Positions 1 through 7,294 of a stretch of DNA of 16,694 nucleotides are shown here, in pieces (the stretch's first letter is position 1; each line of letters opens with the position of its first letter). The notes below the pieces were generated by a model that saw only the letters and a program-made list of their open reading frames with translations, ran no database searches and was not told where the DNA came from. Source of the DNA: an uncultured Oscillibacter sp. (GTDB lineage Bacteria; Bacillota_A; Clostridia; Oscillospirales; Oscillospiraceae); the NCBI GenBank assembly GCA_951800675.1, contig CATOKC010000075.1:1-16694 (forward strand), in the 5' to 3' direction. The position numbers and the translations under genes were made by a program.

Positions 1-11
1 GCGGAAACAGA

Positions 12-28
12 CACGGCTGGCTGCCGTG
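12..28 (+). other. Small hairpin ahead of the acetyltransferase
   Basis: CACGGC and GCCGTG form a perfect 6-bp stem around a 5-base loop. No T-run follows, so it is a poor terminator. It may be the end of a structure from the gene before the window or part of the leader of the acetyltransferase. I see no convincing promoter between it and the ATG at 70. Confidence 0.3.
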
Positions 29-69
29 CCTCTCACCGTAAATCTATTGTAATAGAGGAGCGCGTTGCC

Positions 70-588
70 ATGATTCGCAAAGCCACCGCCGCCGATCTGC
101 CCCGAATCGGGGAGATTTACGAGGCGATTTTCGACAAGGAGGACCAGGGTCCCGCCTATACCAACTGGCTTCGGGGAAGCTATCCCACTACGGAGGACGC
201 CCGCAAGGCTTTGGAGACCGGGACCCTGTATGTGGGAGAGGAGGACGGCGCGCTCTGGGGCGTGGTGAACCTCAACGGGATTCAGCTTCCCGAGTACGAC
301 AAAATTTCCTGGTCCATTCCGGCGGAGCGGGAGGAGGTGGGGGTGATCCACACCCTCTGCATCCACCCGGCTCAGTCCGGGAAGGGCCTGGCCAAGCGGA
401 TGGTGGCCTTCTGCGAGGAGACCGCCCGGGCCCAGGGCAAAACCGTCATCCGCCTGGACACCTGGGAGGGGAACGCCCCCACCAACCACCTGTATCCCTC
501 CATCGGATACGGCTTTGCCGGGAGTACGGAGTTTTTCTTCCAGGGGTACATCCGCGAGATTTTGAACTGCTACGAGAAAAAGCTGTAA
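70..588 (+). CDS. GNAT family N-acetyltransferase
   Basis: The 172-residue product is a single-domain GNAT acetyltransferase that would move an acetyl group from acetyl-CoA to an unidentified substrate in the cytoplasm. The N-terminus (MIRKATAADLPRIGEIY) is a typical beta1-alpha1 opening. Motif A is visible at about residues 92-125: a VIHTLCIHP strand, then the pyrophosphate-binding loop Q102-SGKG-LA108, which fits Q/R-x-x-G-x-G/A, and a following helix. Motif B is the segment RLDTWEGNAPTNHLYPSIGY near 128-147. The length is normal for the family. The ATG has an AGAGGAG ribosome binding site about 9 bases upstream. It looks monocistronic, because a terminator starts 7 bases after the stop codon. 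The substrate cannot be read from the sequence; small molecule, peptide or protein are all possible. Confidence 0.9.
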   Translation: MIRKATAADLPRIGEIYEAIFDKEDQGPAYTNWLRGSYPTTEDARKALETGTLYVGEEDGALWGVVNLNGIQLPEYDKISWSIPAEREEVGVIHTLCIHPAQSGKGLAKRMVAFCEETARAQGKTVIRLDTWEGNAPTNHLYPSIGYGFAGSTEFFFQGYIREILNCYEKKL

Positions 589-594
589 ATCCGA

Positions 595-631
595 CGCCCT
601 CCGGTTCTTGACAACCGGGGGGCGTTTTTTT
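595..631 (+). terminator. Rho-independent terminator of the acetyltransferase gene
   Basis: A 12-bp stem (595-606 with 613-624, one G-T wobble) encloses a 6-base loop and is followed by seven T residues (625-631). This is a textbook intrinsic terminator 7 bases after the stop codon. The malQ promoter is laid over it: the -35 box lies in the loop. Confidence 0.88.
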
Positions 632-636
632 ACAAT
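608..636 (+). promoter_or_regulatory. Sigma-70 type promoter of malQ, inside the terminator
   Basis: The -35 box TTGACA (608-613, perfect) and -10 box TACAAT (631-636, 5 of 6) are separated by exactly 17 bases. The -35 sits in the hairpin loop and first base of the 3' arm of the upstream terminator, and the -10 directly follows its T-run. The predicted start near 643 gives a leader of about 28 bases before the malQ ATG. Confidence 0.7.
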
Positions 637-670
637 GAGGGGGTACACTACTCAACATGGAGGTTTTCTT

Positions 671-2194
671 ATGAAACGTTCCGCAGGCATCCTCCTGCCC
701 ATTTTCTCCCTCCCCTCCGAATATGGCATCGGCTCCCTGGGAGCGGAGGCCCGGGCCTTCGCCAACTTTCTCCAGGACGCGGGCCAGTCCTGGTGGCAGA
801 TTCTCCCCGTGGGTCCTGCCGGGGCCGGGGACTCCCCCTATGCCAGCGAGTCCACCTTCGCCGGAAATCCCCTGTTTATCGATTTGGACCTCTTGGCCAA
901 GGACGGCCTCCTGACGGAGGAGGAGCTGGCCTCCGCCCGGGTCCCCGCCGGGGATAAGATTGACTACGGCGCGCTGAAAAAGAGCCGGGAGCCCCTTCTG
1001 CGAACGGCCTTTGCCCGGGTCAGCGGCGAGGCGGCGGAGGCCGCCCGGGCCTTTGCCGAGGGCCGTCCCTGGGTTCGAGAGTACGCCCTCTACCGGGCCG
1101 CGAAACGGCACTTCGGGGATCTCCCCTGGTTTCAGTGGCCCGACGAGGGTCTCCGCCGCCACGAGGCGGAGGCCGTGGAGCGCTGGCGGGTGGAGCTGGC
1201 AGAGGAGGTGGCCTTTGAGACCTGCGTCCAGCACTGGTTCTTCACCCAATGGGCGGCCTTGAAAACCTATATCAACGACTTGGGACTGGGCCTCATTGGG
1301 GACCTGCCCATTTACGTCTCCCTGGACTCCGCCGACGTGTGGAGCGAGCGGAGGGAATTCCTCCTGGATGAGGAGGGGAAGCCCTCCAAGGTGGCGGGCG
1401 TGCCGCCGGACTACTTCTCCGAGGACGGCCAGCTCTGGGGCAATCCCCTCTACGACTGGGCCGCCATGAAGCAAAACGGCTTTGGCTGGTGGATTCGCCG
1501 GGTAGAGGGGGCCGCCCGGCTCTTCGATGTCATCCGCATCGACCACTTCCGGGGGCTGGAGAGCTACTGGGCCGTTCCAGCGGAGGCGGAGACCGCCCGG
1601 GTGGGCTCCTGGGAGAAGGGCCCCGGCATGGACCTTCTGGGCGTGTTGAGCTCCTGGTTCCAGGGGATTGCCTTCATTGCCGAGGATTTGGGCATCCTGA
1701 CGGAGGGGGTCCACCAGCTCCGGGAGGAGTCCGGCCTGCCGGGGATGAAGGTGCTGGAGTTTGCCTTCTCGGACCCCTCCAACGCCTATCTGCCCCACAA
1801 CTACCAGCCCCACTGTGTCTGCTACACCGGCACCCACGACAACGACACCGCCACCGGGTGGTACGCCTCCGCCCCCCAGCGGGAGCGGGCCTTTGCCGAG
1901 AAGTACCTGGGGGTCTCCGGGGCGGAGAACGTCCGGCTGGCCCTGCTCCGGGCGGGGCAGGGGAGCGTTGCGGAGCTCTTCGTGGCCCAGATGCAGGATT
2001 ACCTGGGCCTTGGCAGCGAGAGCCGCATCAACGTCCCCGGCGTGGGCAAGGGGAATTGGCGCTGGCGACTTTTGCCCGGCTGTACGACAGAGGGTCTGGC
2101 GGAGGAAATCCGCTCCATGACCTCCTTCTACGGCCGCTGCCCCTGGATTCCGGAGCCAGAGGAAGCCAGCGAAAGCGATAAAGCAGAAGAATAA
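671..2194 (+). CDS. malQ: 4-alpha-glucanotransferase (amylomaltase, GH77)
   Basis: The 507-residue enzyme moves alpha-1,4-glucan segments between maltodextrins and glucose (disproportionation) in cytoplasmic starch, maltose and glycogen use. The length fits the short bacterial GH77 form. The N-terminus (RSAGILLPIFSLPSEYGIGSLG, about residues 3-24) and SPYASESTFAGNPLFIDL are family hallmarks. The GH77 catalytic residues are all present: nucleophile D291 in the RIDHFRGLE motif, acid/base E338 in IAEDLG, and D390 in TGTHDNDT. I chose the ATG at 671 because GGAGG lies 7 bases upstream and the protein then begins at the conserved N-terminus; an in-frame ATG at 608 would lie inside the terminator. 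The gene appears to stand alone, with no phosphorylase or debranching gene beside it. Confidence 0.96.
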   Translation: MKRSAGILLPIFSLPSEYGIGSLGAEARAFANFLQDAGQSWWQILPVGPAGAGDSPYASESTFAGNPLFIDLDLLAKDGLLTEEELASARVPAGDKIDYGALKKSREPLLRTAFARVSGEAAEAARAFAEGRPWVREYALYRAAKRHFGDLPWFQWPDEGLRRHEAEAVERWRVELAEEVAFETCVQHWFFTQWAALKTYINDLGLGLIGDLPIYVSLDSADVWSERREFLLDEEGKPSKVAGVPPDYFSEDGQLWGNPLYDWAAMKQNGFGWWIRRVEGAARLFDVIRIDHFRGLESYWAVPAEAETARVGSWEKGPGMDLLGVLSSWFQGIAFIAEDLGILTEGVHQLREESGLPGMKVLEFAFSDPSNAYLPHNYQPHCVCYTGTHDNDTATGWYASAPQRERAFAEKYLGVSGAENVRLALLRAGQGSVAELFVAQMQDYLGLGSESRINVPGVGKGNWRWRLLPGCTTEGLAEEIRSMTSFYGRCPWIPEPEEASESDKAEE

Positions 2195-2219
2195 TTTTAG
2201 GCAAAATGCCAAAAGTTTC

Positions 2220-2232
2220 CGCAAAATTTGCG
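2220..2232. other. Short AT-rich inverted repeat between malQ and the transporter gene
   Basis: CGCAAA and TTTGCG flank a single A and are perfectly complementary. Partly complementary CCAAAAG and CTTTGG lie just outside, so a longer imperfect hairpin is possible. There is no T-run after it. It could be a weak malQ 3' end structure or an operator about 30 bases upstream of the next gene's promoter. Confidence 0.35.
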
Positions 2233-2250
2233 CTTTGGTCATTCCGCCGA

Positions 2251-2280
2251 TTCCCAGCGCCCGCCCTCCACATATATAAT
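2251..2280 (+). promoter_or_regulatory. Probable promoter of the Na/Pi cotransporter gene
   Basis: A perfect TATAAT (2275-2280) is preceded by TTCCCA (2251-2256, 4 of 6 to the -35 consensus) with an 18-base spacer. The local drop in GC around the -10 box also fits. The leader to the ATG would be about 55 bases. I see no clear Pho box. Confidence 0.55.
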
Positions 2281-2341
2281 AGAGCCGTCACATAAGATGG
2301 AGCGTCCGCCTTAGCGCGGGCGCGGAAGTGAGGAATGTTGC

Positions 2342-4087
2342 ATGGATATTTTTTCCCTGTTTACCCTCTGCGGAGGTTTGGCCTTCTTCCTCTACGGCAT
2401 GACCACCATGTCCAAGAGCCTGGAGAAGATGGCCGGCGGCCGGTTGGAGCGGCTGTTGAAGCGCATGACCTCCAACCCCATGAAGGGCCTGCTTTTGGGC
2501 GCGGGCATCACCATCGCCGTCCAGTCCTCCTCGGCGGTGACGGTGATGCTGGTGGGCCTGGTGAACTCCGGCGTCATGGAACTGGGCCAGACCATCGGTG
2601 TCATCATGGGCTCCAACGTGGGCACCACGCTGACGGCGTGGATTTTGTCCCTCACCGGCATTGAGAGCGAGAGCGTGTTTTTGAACCTCTTGAAGCCGGA
2701 GAACTTCGCCCCCCTCTTCGCCCTGGCGGGCATCCTGCTGATTATGGGCTCCAAGCGCCAGCGGCGGCGGGACATCGGCCGGATTCTCATTGGCTTTGCC
2801 ATTTTGATGTCCGGCATGGAGATGATGAAGAACTCCGTCAGCCCCCTGGCGGATATGCCGGGCTTCTCGGACCTGCTGACCGCCTTCCGCAATCCCCTGC
2901 TGGGCGTGGCCGTGGGCGCGGCCTTCACCGGGGTCATCCAGTCCTCGGCGGCCTCCGTGGGTATTTTGCAGGCCCTGGCCCTCACCGGGTCCATCACCTA
3001 CGGTGTGGCCATCCCCATCATCATGGGCCAGAACATCGGCACCTGCGTCACGGCACTGATCTCCTCCATCGGGGTCTCCCGGGGGGCCAAGCGGGTGTCT
3101 GTCATCCACATCGCCTTCAACATCATCGGCACGGCCATCGGGCTCATCGTGTTCTGCGGCGGAGATTTGCTGTTCCACTTCCCCTTCATGGATTCCGCCG
3201 TGGGGGCCGTGGGCGTGGCGCTGTGCCACACGATTTTCAACATCGGCACCACCGCCTTGCTGCTGCCCTTCTCCCGCCAGCTGGAATGGCTGGCCCGGGC
3301 GGCTGTCAAAGAAGAGGACAAGACTCCCCAGTTCGCCTTCCTGGACCCCCTGCTGCTCCGCACCCCTGGCGCGGCGGTCAGCGAGTGCGCCGCCATGACC
3401 TGCGAAATGGGGACTCTGGCCCAAAAGAGCCTTCTGGCCTCCCTGGGGCAGCTTTCCAAGTATAACGGGAATCTGGAAGCGGAGCTGCTGGAAAACGAGG
3501 ATAAGCTGGATGTCTACGAGGACCGCCTTAGCGGCTATTTGGTGCAGATTTCCCAGCATGGCCTCTCCATGGAGGACATCCACACCGTCTCCCGGCTGCT
3601 TCACGCCATCGGAGACTTCGAGCGCATCGGGGACCACGCCCTGAACATCCAGGAGTCCGCCCGGGAGCTCCACGAGAAGGGCCTTAGCTTCTCCGGCGCG
3701 GCGGAGGCGGAGCTCCGAGTGCTGGAGCAGGCCCTGGAGGATATTTTGACTGCGGCGGTAAGCTGCTTCCAGGCCGACGACCCCGCCGCCGCCAAGCTGG
3801 TGGAGCCCCTGGAGGAGACCATCGACCGTCTCACCGACGAGATTCGGGCCCGGCACATCCACCGCCTCCAGAGCGGGGAGTGCACCATCCAGCTGGGCTT
3901 TATCCTGAACGACCTGCTGACGAACCTGGAGCGGGTCAGCGACCACTGCTCCAACATCGCCGTCTGCGTCATGGAGGAGCGGGAGGACCACGCCGAGCAG
4001 CGCCACGCCTTCCTCCATGACTTCAAGGCCGCCGGGGAGTTTACCGAGAGCCTGGACAGGGATTTGAAGAAGTATCAGCTTCCCTGA
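2342..4087 (+). CDS. Na/Pi cotransporter family protein with C-terminal PhoU-like domain
   Basis: The 581-residue membrane protein belongs to the Na+-dependent phosphate symporter family (NptA/SLC34-like, YjbB-like). It would move inorganic phosphate with sodium across the plasma membrane; in which direction is not visible. Two inverted membrane repeats are seen: QSSSAVTV at 61-68 followed by GSNVGTTLTAW, and QSSAASVG at 200-207 followed by GQNIGTCVTALISS. These QSS and GxNxGT motifs are the family's sodium/phosphate signatures. Several hydrophobic segments span residues 5-310. From about 345 to 560 the protein is soluble and helical, with a PhoU-like repeat (for example HAIGDFERIGDHALNI and NDLLTNLERVSDHCSNIAV, with E/D-R-x-x-D-H motifs). 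The ATG at 2342 has GTGAGGA about 8 bases upstream; an ATG at 2335 is in another frame. A small gene follows after 16 bases. Confidence 0.93.
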   Translation: MDIFSLFTLCGGLAFFLYGMTTMSKSLEKMAGGRLERLLKRMTSNPMKGLLLGAGITIAVQSSSAVTVMLVGLVNSGVMELGQTIGVIMGSNVGTTLTAWILSLTGIESESVFLNLLKPENFAPLFALAGILLIMGSKRQRRRDIGRILIGFAILMSGMEMMKNSVSPLADMPGFSDLLTAFRNPLLGVAVGAAFTGVIQSSAASVGILQALALTGSITYGVAIPIIMGQNIGTCVTALISSIGVSRGAKRVSVIHIAFNIIGTAIGLIVFCGGDLLFHFPFMDSAVGAVGVALCHTIFNIGTTALLLPFSRQLEWLARAAVKEEDKTPQFAFLDPLLLRTPGAAVSECAAMTCEMGTLAQKSLLASLGQLSKYNGNLEAELLENEDKLDVYEDRLSGYLVQISQHGLSMEDIHTVSRLLHAIGDFERIGDHALNIQESARELHEKGLSFSGAAEAELRVLEQALEDILTAAVSCFQADDPAAAKLVEPLEETIDRLTDEIRARHIHRLQSGECTIQLGFILNDLLTNLERVSDHCSNIAVCVMEEREDHAEQRHAFLHDFKAAGEFTESLDRDLKKYQLP

Positions 4088-4103
4088 CGGGCAGGAGGCG
4101 CGT

Positions 4104-4280
4104 ATGGGTACGCTTACGGATTACCAGCTCCGCCGCTTCCTCCCCTCTGCGGAGAATGATACCATCGACTTCCGCCTTCTCTCCACGGCGGAGTGGAGAG
4201 AGCTGGAAGCGGCCTACGGCCCTCAGGCCGTGGCCCGGCAGTTTCACCCCGTCGGGCCGGAAAGCTGCCTGTTCGGATAA
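4104..4280 (+). CDS. Small hypothetical protein (58 aa) behind the transporter gene
   Basis: This 58-residue reading frame starts at an ATG preceded by AGGAGG with a 5-base spacer, and lies 16 bases after the transporter stop codon. An intrinsic terminator follows directly. Codon choice (GCG, GAG, CGC, CTC) matches the neighbours, so I take it as a real gene co-transcribed with the transporter. The product begins MGTLTDYQLRRF and has a helical middle (STAEWRELEAAYG), but no membrane segment, signal peptide or metal motif. I do not recognise the family. The position suggests a link to the transporter operon, but that is inference from context only. Confidence 0.6.
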   Translation: MGTLTDYQLRRFLPSAENDTIDFRLLSTAEWRELEAAYGPQAVARQFHPVGPESCLFG

Positions 4281-4281
4281 G

Positions 4282-4330
4282 GAAAAGCCCTCTGGAGCGT
4301 GATGTGCTCCCTGTGCCGGGTTTTCTTTTT
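4282..4330 (+). terminator. Probable intrinsic terminator before the copper operon
   Basis: GAAAAGCCC (4282-4290) pairs with GGGTTTTC (4318-4325) with one bulged base. An inner perfect 5-bp stem, GGAGC/GCTCC (4294-4298 with 4306-4310), lies inside it, and TTTTT follows at 4326-4330. It would end the transporter transcript 10 bases ahead of the csoR promoter. Confidence 0.6.
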
Positions 4331-4340
4331 AAATCAGGGC

Positions 4341-4369
4341 TTGACAAATACTCCCCTGGGGTATATGAT
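4341..4369 (+). promoter_or_regulatory. csoR-copA promoter
   Basis: TTGACA (4341-4346, perfect) and TATGAT (4364-4369, 5 of 6) are separated by 17 bases. The spacer is almost filled by a CsoR-type operator, and a second operator covers the expected transcription start. Copper-responsive derepression is therefore the expected control. Confidence 0.82.
4348..4364 (+). promoter_or_regulatory. CsoR-type operator 1 (between -35 and -10)
   Basis: ATACTCCCCTGGGGTAT is a G/C-run pseudo-palindrome flanked by ATAC and GTAT, the known form of CsoR sites. It fills the promoter spacer and touches the first base of the -10 box, so bound repressor would block RNA polymerase. It matches the reverse complement of operator 2 at 16 of 17 bases. 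Confidence 0.75.
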
Positions 4370-4373
4370 AAAA

Positions 4374-4390
4374 ATACCCCAGGGGGGTAT
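4374..4390 (-). promoter_or_regulatory. CsoR-type operator 2 (at the transcription start)
   Basis: ATACCCCAGGGGGGTAT lies just after the -10 box, over the predicted transcription start. Its reverse complement differs from operator 1 at one base. The centres are 26 bases apart, so two CsoR tetramers could bind the same promoter. Confidence 0.72.
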
Positions 4391-4412
4391 TTTGACGAAG
4401 GAGGCGTCCACT

Positions 4413-4709
4413 ATGGAAACCTGCGACTGCCACAAGACCAAGGAACGCTCCGAAGAGGAGGTCAGGCGGCTGGTAAATCGCCTGAACCGGGTGGAGGGCC
4501 AGATACGGGGTATCCGGGGCATGGTGGAGCGCAGCGCCTACTGCCCCGACATCCTGGCCCAGGTAGCCGCCGCCAACGCGGCGTTGAACGCCTTTTCCAA
4601 GGAGCTGCTCAGCGAGCATATCCGCACCTGCGTCACCCGGGACATCCGGGAGGGGAAGGACGAAACGGTGGAGGAGCTGCTGTGCACCCTCCAGAAGCTG
4701 ATGAAATAA
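4413..4709 (+). CDS. csoR: Copper-sensing transcriptional repressor CsoR
   Basis: The 98-residue DUF156/CsoR-family repressor binds Cu+ and releases its operators so that the copper exporter is made. It is all-helical, opening with [22 protein letters not shown] (about 18-39), the conserved DNA-binding helix region. The Cu+ ligands of the family are present with exact spacing: C44 in [10 protein letters not shown]69 and C73 in SEHIRTC. The gaps of 25 and 4 residues equal C36/H61/C65 of Mycobacterium tuberculosis CsoR. I chose the ATG at 4413 because GAAGGAGG lies upstream and longer in-frame starts would run through the promoter and operators. An extra Cys/His cluster (METCDCH) lies at the N-terminus. 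copA follows after 13 bases. RcnR and FrmR relatives use other ligand sets, and the copA partner supports copper. Confidence 0.94.
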   Translation: METCDCHKTKERSEEEVRRLVNRLNRVEGQIRGIRGMVERSAYCPDILAQVAAANAALNAFSKELLSEHIRTCVTRDIREGKDETVEELLCTLQKLMK

Positions 4710-4722
4710 AGGAGGTTCTTTT

Positions 4723-7248
4723 ATGGAACAATACAACGTCACCGGCATGAGCTGCGCCGCCTGCTCCGCCCGGGTGGAAAAGGCCGTGGGCAAGGTGCCG
4801 GGCGTCACGTCCTGCTCCGTCAGCCTCCTGACCAACTCCATGGGCGTGGAGGGCAGCGCCTCCGCCGCCGAGGTCATCGCCGCCGTGGAAAGCGCGGGCT
4901 ACGGCGCGTCCCAAAAGGGCGGGGTAAAAGCCGCCTCCGCCGGACCCGCCGCCAATCCCGAGGAGGCTCTGGCGGACCATGAGACCCCCCTGCTGAAAAA
5001 GCGTCTGTGGTCCTCCCTGATTTTCCTGGCGGTGCTTATGTACTTCTCCATGGGCCATATGATGTGGAATTGGCCCGTCCCCGCCTTCCTCCAAGGGAAC
5101 CACATTGCCATGGGCCTGATCCAGCTTCTTCTGACGGTGGCCGTCATGGTCATCAACCAGAAATTCTTCGTCAGCGGCTTCAAGAGCCTCTGGCACCGGG
5201 CCCCGAATATGGACACCCTGGTGGCCCTGGGGGCCTCGGCGGCCTTTGTTTACAGCACCTATGCCCTCTTCGCCATGACGGGCGCCCAGGTCCGGGGGGA
5301 CATGGGCGCGGTGATGGACTACATGATGGAGTTTTACTTCGAGTCCGCCGCCATGATCCTGGCCCTCATCACCGTGGGCAAGATGCTGGAGGCCCGCTCC
5401 AAGGGGAAGACCACCGACGCGCTGAAAAGCCTCATGAAGCTGGCCCCCAAGACCGCCGTGCTGGAACGGGACGGGAACGAAATCACCGTCCCCATCGAGC
5501 AGGTCCAAAAGGACGATATCTTCCTGGTCCGCCCCGGCGAGAACATCCCGGTGGACGGGGTGGTGGTGGAGGGCTCCAGCGCCGTCAACGAGTCCGCCCT
5601 CACCGGGGAGAGCATCCCCGTGGACAAGGCTCCGGGGGACGGCGTGTCCGCCGCCACGGTAAACCAGTCCGGCTTCCTCAAGTGCCGGGCCACCCGGGTG
5701 GGAGAGGACACCACCCTCTCCCAGATCATCCAGATGGTCAGCGACGCGGCGGCGACAAAGGCTCCCATCGCCAAAATTGCCGACAGGGTTTCCGGCGTCT
5801 TTGTCCCGGCGGTCATTGGCGTGGCCCTGGCGACCACCTTGGTGTGGCTGCTGCTGGGGCAGACCGTCGGCTTCGCCCTGGCATGGGGCATCTCCGTGCT
5901 GGTGATCTCCTGCCCCTGCGCCTTGGGGCTGGCAACTCCCGTGGCCATTATGGTGGGCAACGGTATGGGGGCGAAAAACGGCATCCTCTTTAAAGCCGCC
6001 GCCTCTCTGGAGGCCGCGGGCCGGACGGAAATCGTGGCCCTGGACAAGACCGGCACCATCACCCAGGGAGAGCCCAAGGTAACGGACATTCTCCCGGTCC
6101 AAGGACTTACGGAAACGGAACTGCTCCGGCTGGCCCGCGCCCTGGAGCAAAAGAGTGAGCATCCCTTGGCGAAGGCCATTTTGCAAAGAGCGGAGGAGGA
6201 GCAAATCCCGACGGAGGAGGTCACGGACTTCCAGGCCCTGCCGGGGAACGGCCTCACCGCCCGGCTGAACGGCGCGGCCCTCAGCGGCGGCAATCTCAGC
6301 TTTATCAGCACCCAGGCCGCGGTCCCCCAGGACCTCCAGGCCAAGGCCGAGGCCCTGGCGGGCCAGGGTAAGACCCCGCTGTTTTTCAGCCAAAACGGGG
6401 CGCTGCTGGGCGTGATCGCCGTGGCGGACGTTATCAAGGAGGACAGTCCCCAGGCGGTAAGAGAGCTTCAGAACATGGGCATCCGGGTGGTGATGCTCAC
6501 CGGCGACAACCAGCGCACCGCCCAGGCCATCGGGAAACAGGCCGGGGTGGACGAGGTCATCGCCGGAGTCCTGCCCGACGGCAAGGAGAGCGTTATCCGG
6601 AGGCTCAAAGAGCAGGGCCGGGTCGCCATGGTAGGGGACGGCATCAACGACGCTCCGGCCCTGACCCGGGCGGACACCGGCGTCGCCATCGGCGCAGGGG
6701 CGGACGTGGCGATTGACGCGGCGGATGTGGTGCTGATGAAAAGCCGTCTCTTGGACGTGCCCGCCGCCATCCGGCTCAGCCGGGCCACCCTGCGGAACAT
6801 TCACCAGAACCTGTTCTGGGCCTTCTTCTACAACACCATCGGCATTCCTCTCGCGGCGGGGCTCTTCATCCCCTTCGGCCTGACGCTGAACCCCATGTTC
6901 GGCGCGGCGGCCATGAGCCTCTCCAGCTTCTGCGTGGTTTCCAACGCCCTGCGGCTGAACCTGTTCAACCTGCGGGACGCGAGAAAAGATAAACCCCTGA
7001 AATCCAAACATTCCAAACATTCCGAGGAGGTAACGGCTATGGAAAAGACCATGAAAATCGAGGGCATGATGTGCGGGCACTGCGAGGCCAGAGTTAAGAA
7101 GGCCCTGGAGGCCCTGCCGGAGGTCAGCGCCGCCAACGTCAGCCGCGAAAGCGGCACGGCGGTGGTGACCCTCTCCGGGGCCCTCACCGACGAGGCGTTG
7201 AAAAAGGCCGTGGAGGACCAGGACTACAAGGTGCTGGACATCCAATAA
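4723..7248 (+). CDS. copA: Cu+-exporting P1B-type ATPase with fused C-terminal CopZ-like domain
   Basis: The 841-residue membrane ATPase exports Cu+ from the cytoplasm. The N-terminal heavy-metal-associated domain has GMSCAAC with C11 and C14. Core motifs in order are the actuator TGES (294-297), the membrane CPC (C397-P-C399), the phosphorylation site DKTGT (D441), the nucleotide-binding SEHP (H480-P481), TGDN, and the hinge GDGIND (638-643). Late membrane segments carry FFYNTIG and [16 protein letters not shown], the YN and MxxSS residues typical of Cu+ ATPases. The unusual part is the C-terminus: after a hydrophilic linker, residues 773-841 form a second HMA domain ([17 protein letters not shown]784 and C787) that resembles a stand-alone CopZ chaperone. 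AAAGGAGG lies 6-7 bases before the ATG. It is co-transcribed with csoR. Confidence 0.95.
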   Translation: MEQYNVTGMSCAACSARVEKAVGKVPGVTSCSVSLLTNSMGVEGSASAAEVIAAVESAGYGASQKGGVKAASAGPAANPEEALADHETPLLKKRLWSSLIFLAVLMYFSMGHMMWNWPVPAFLQGNHIAMGLIQLLLTVAVMVINQKFFVSGFKSLWHRAPNMDTLVALGASAAFVYSTYALFAMTGAQVRGDMGAVMDYMMEFYFESAAMILALITVGKMLEARSKGKTTDALKSLMKLAPKTAVLERDGNEITVPIEQVQKDDIFLVRPGENIPVDGVVVEGSSAVNESALTGESIPVDKAPGDGVSAATVNQSGFLKCRATRVGEDTTLSQIIQMVSDAAATKAPIAKIADRVSGVFVPAVIGVALATTLVWLLLGQTVGFALAWGISVLVISCPCALGLATPVAIMVGNGMGAKNGILFKAAASLEAAGRTEIVALDKTGTITQGEPKVTDILPVQGLTETELLRLARALEQKSEHPLAKAILQRAEEEQIPTEEVTDFQALPGNGLTARLNGAALSGGNLSFISTQAAVPQDLQAKAEALAGQGKTPLFFSQNGALLGVIAVADVIKEDSPQAVRELQNMGIRVVMLTGDNQRTAQAIGKQAGVDEVIAGVLPDGKESVIRRLKEQGRVAMVGDGINDAPALTRADTGVAIGAGADVAIDAADVVLMKSRLLDVPAAIRLSRATLRNIHQNLFWAFFYNTIGIPLAAGLFIPFGLTLNPMFGAAAMSLSSFCVVSNALRLNLFNLRDARKDKPLKSKHSKHSEEVTAMEKTMKIEGMMCGHCEARVKKALEALPEVSAANVSRESGTAVVTLSGALTDEALKKAVEDQDYKVLDIQ
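7024..7030 (+). promoter_or_regulatory. Internal Shine-Dalgarno sequence inside copA
   Basis: GAGGAGG lies 8 bases before an in-frame ATG at 7039, at the border between the ATPase linker and the C-terminal HMA domain. Strength and spacing equal those of real gene starts in this window, so ribosomes could begin here and make a free CopZ-like protein. Confidence 0.55.
7039..7248 (+). other. copZ: Possible separately translated CopZ-like copper chaperone (69 aa) within copA
   Basis: The last 69 codons of copA, starting at ATG 7039, encode a complete HMA domain ([20 protein letters not shown] onward) with the Cu-binding MxCxxC motif and a length equal to free CopZ chaperones. A strong internal ribosome binding site precedes it. 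A free product would carry Cu+ to CopA or to CsoR. Internal initiation in metal ATPase genes has precedent in principle, since E. coli copA makes a free chaperone from its first domain by frameshifting. Here it is an inference from the start signals, and the domain may only ever exist fused. Confidence 0.4.
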
Positions 7249-7255
7249 GCCGAAA

Positions 7256-7284
7256 GCGGACCGCCGATGGGCGGTCCGCCTTTT
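7256..7284. terminator. Terminator between copA and the convergent gene pair
   Basis: GCGGACCGCC (7256-7265) and GGCGGTCCGC (7270-7279) form a perfect 10-bp stem with a GATG loop, followed by CTTTT on the + strand. It begins 7 bases after the copA stop. It also lies just past the stop of the minus-strand gene at 7295, so it may serve both directions, though the T-run is better for copA. Confidence 0.85.
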
Positions 7285-7294
7285 GATAACTCTT

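Noticed and set aside
446..2242. Long open frame antisense to malQ
   Set aside because: It mirrors the GC-rich codons of malQ, has low-complexity Gly/Pro/Val-rich translation, no ribosome binding site, and crosses the terminator and the malQ promoter.
2288..4018. Long open frame antisense to the Na/Pi cotransporter
   Set aside because: The translation is His/Gln/Gly-rich with no domain, and the sense frame has clear family motifs throughout.
4633..7245. 870-residue open frame antisense to copA
   Set aside because: It is a by-product of third-position GC bias in copA; the sense frame holds every P-type ATPase motif.
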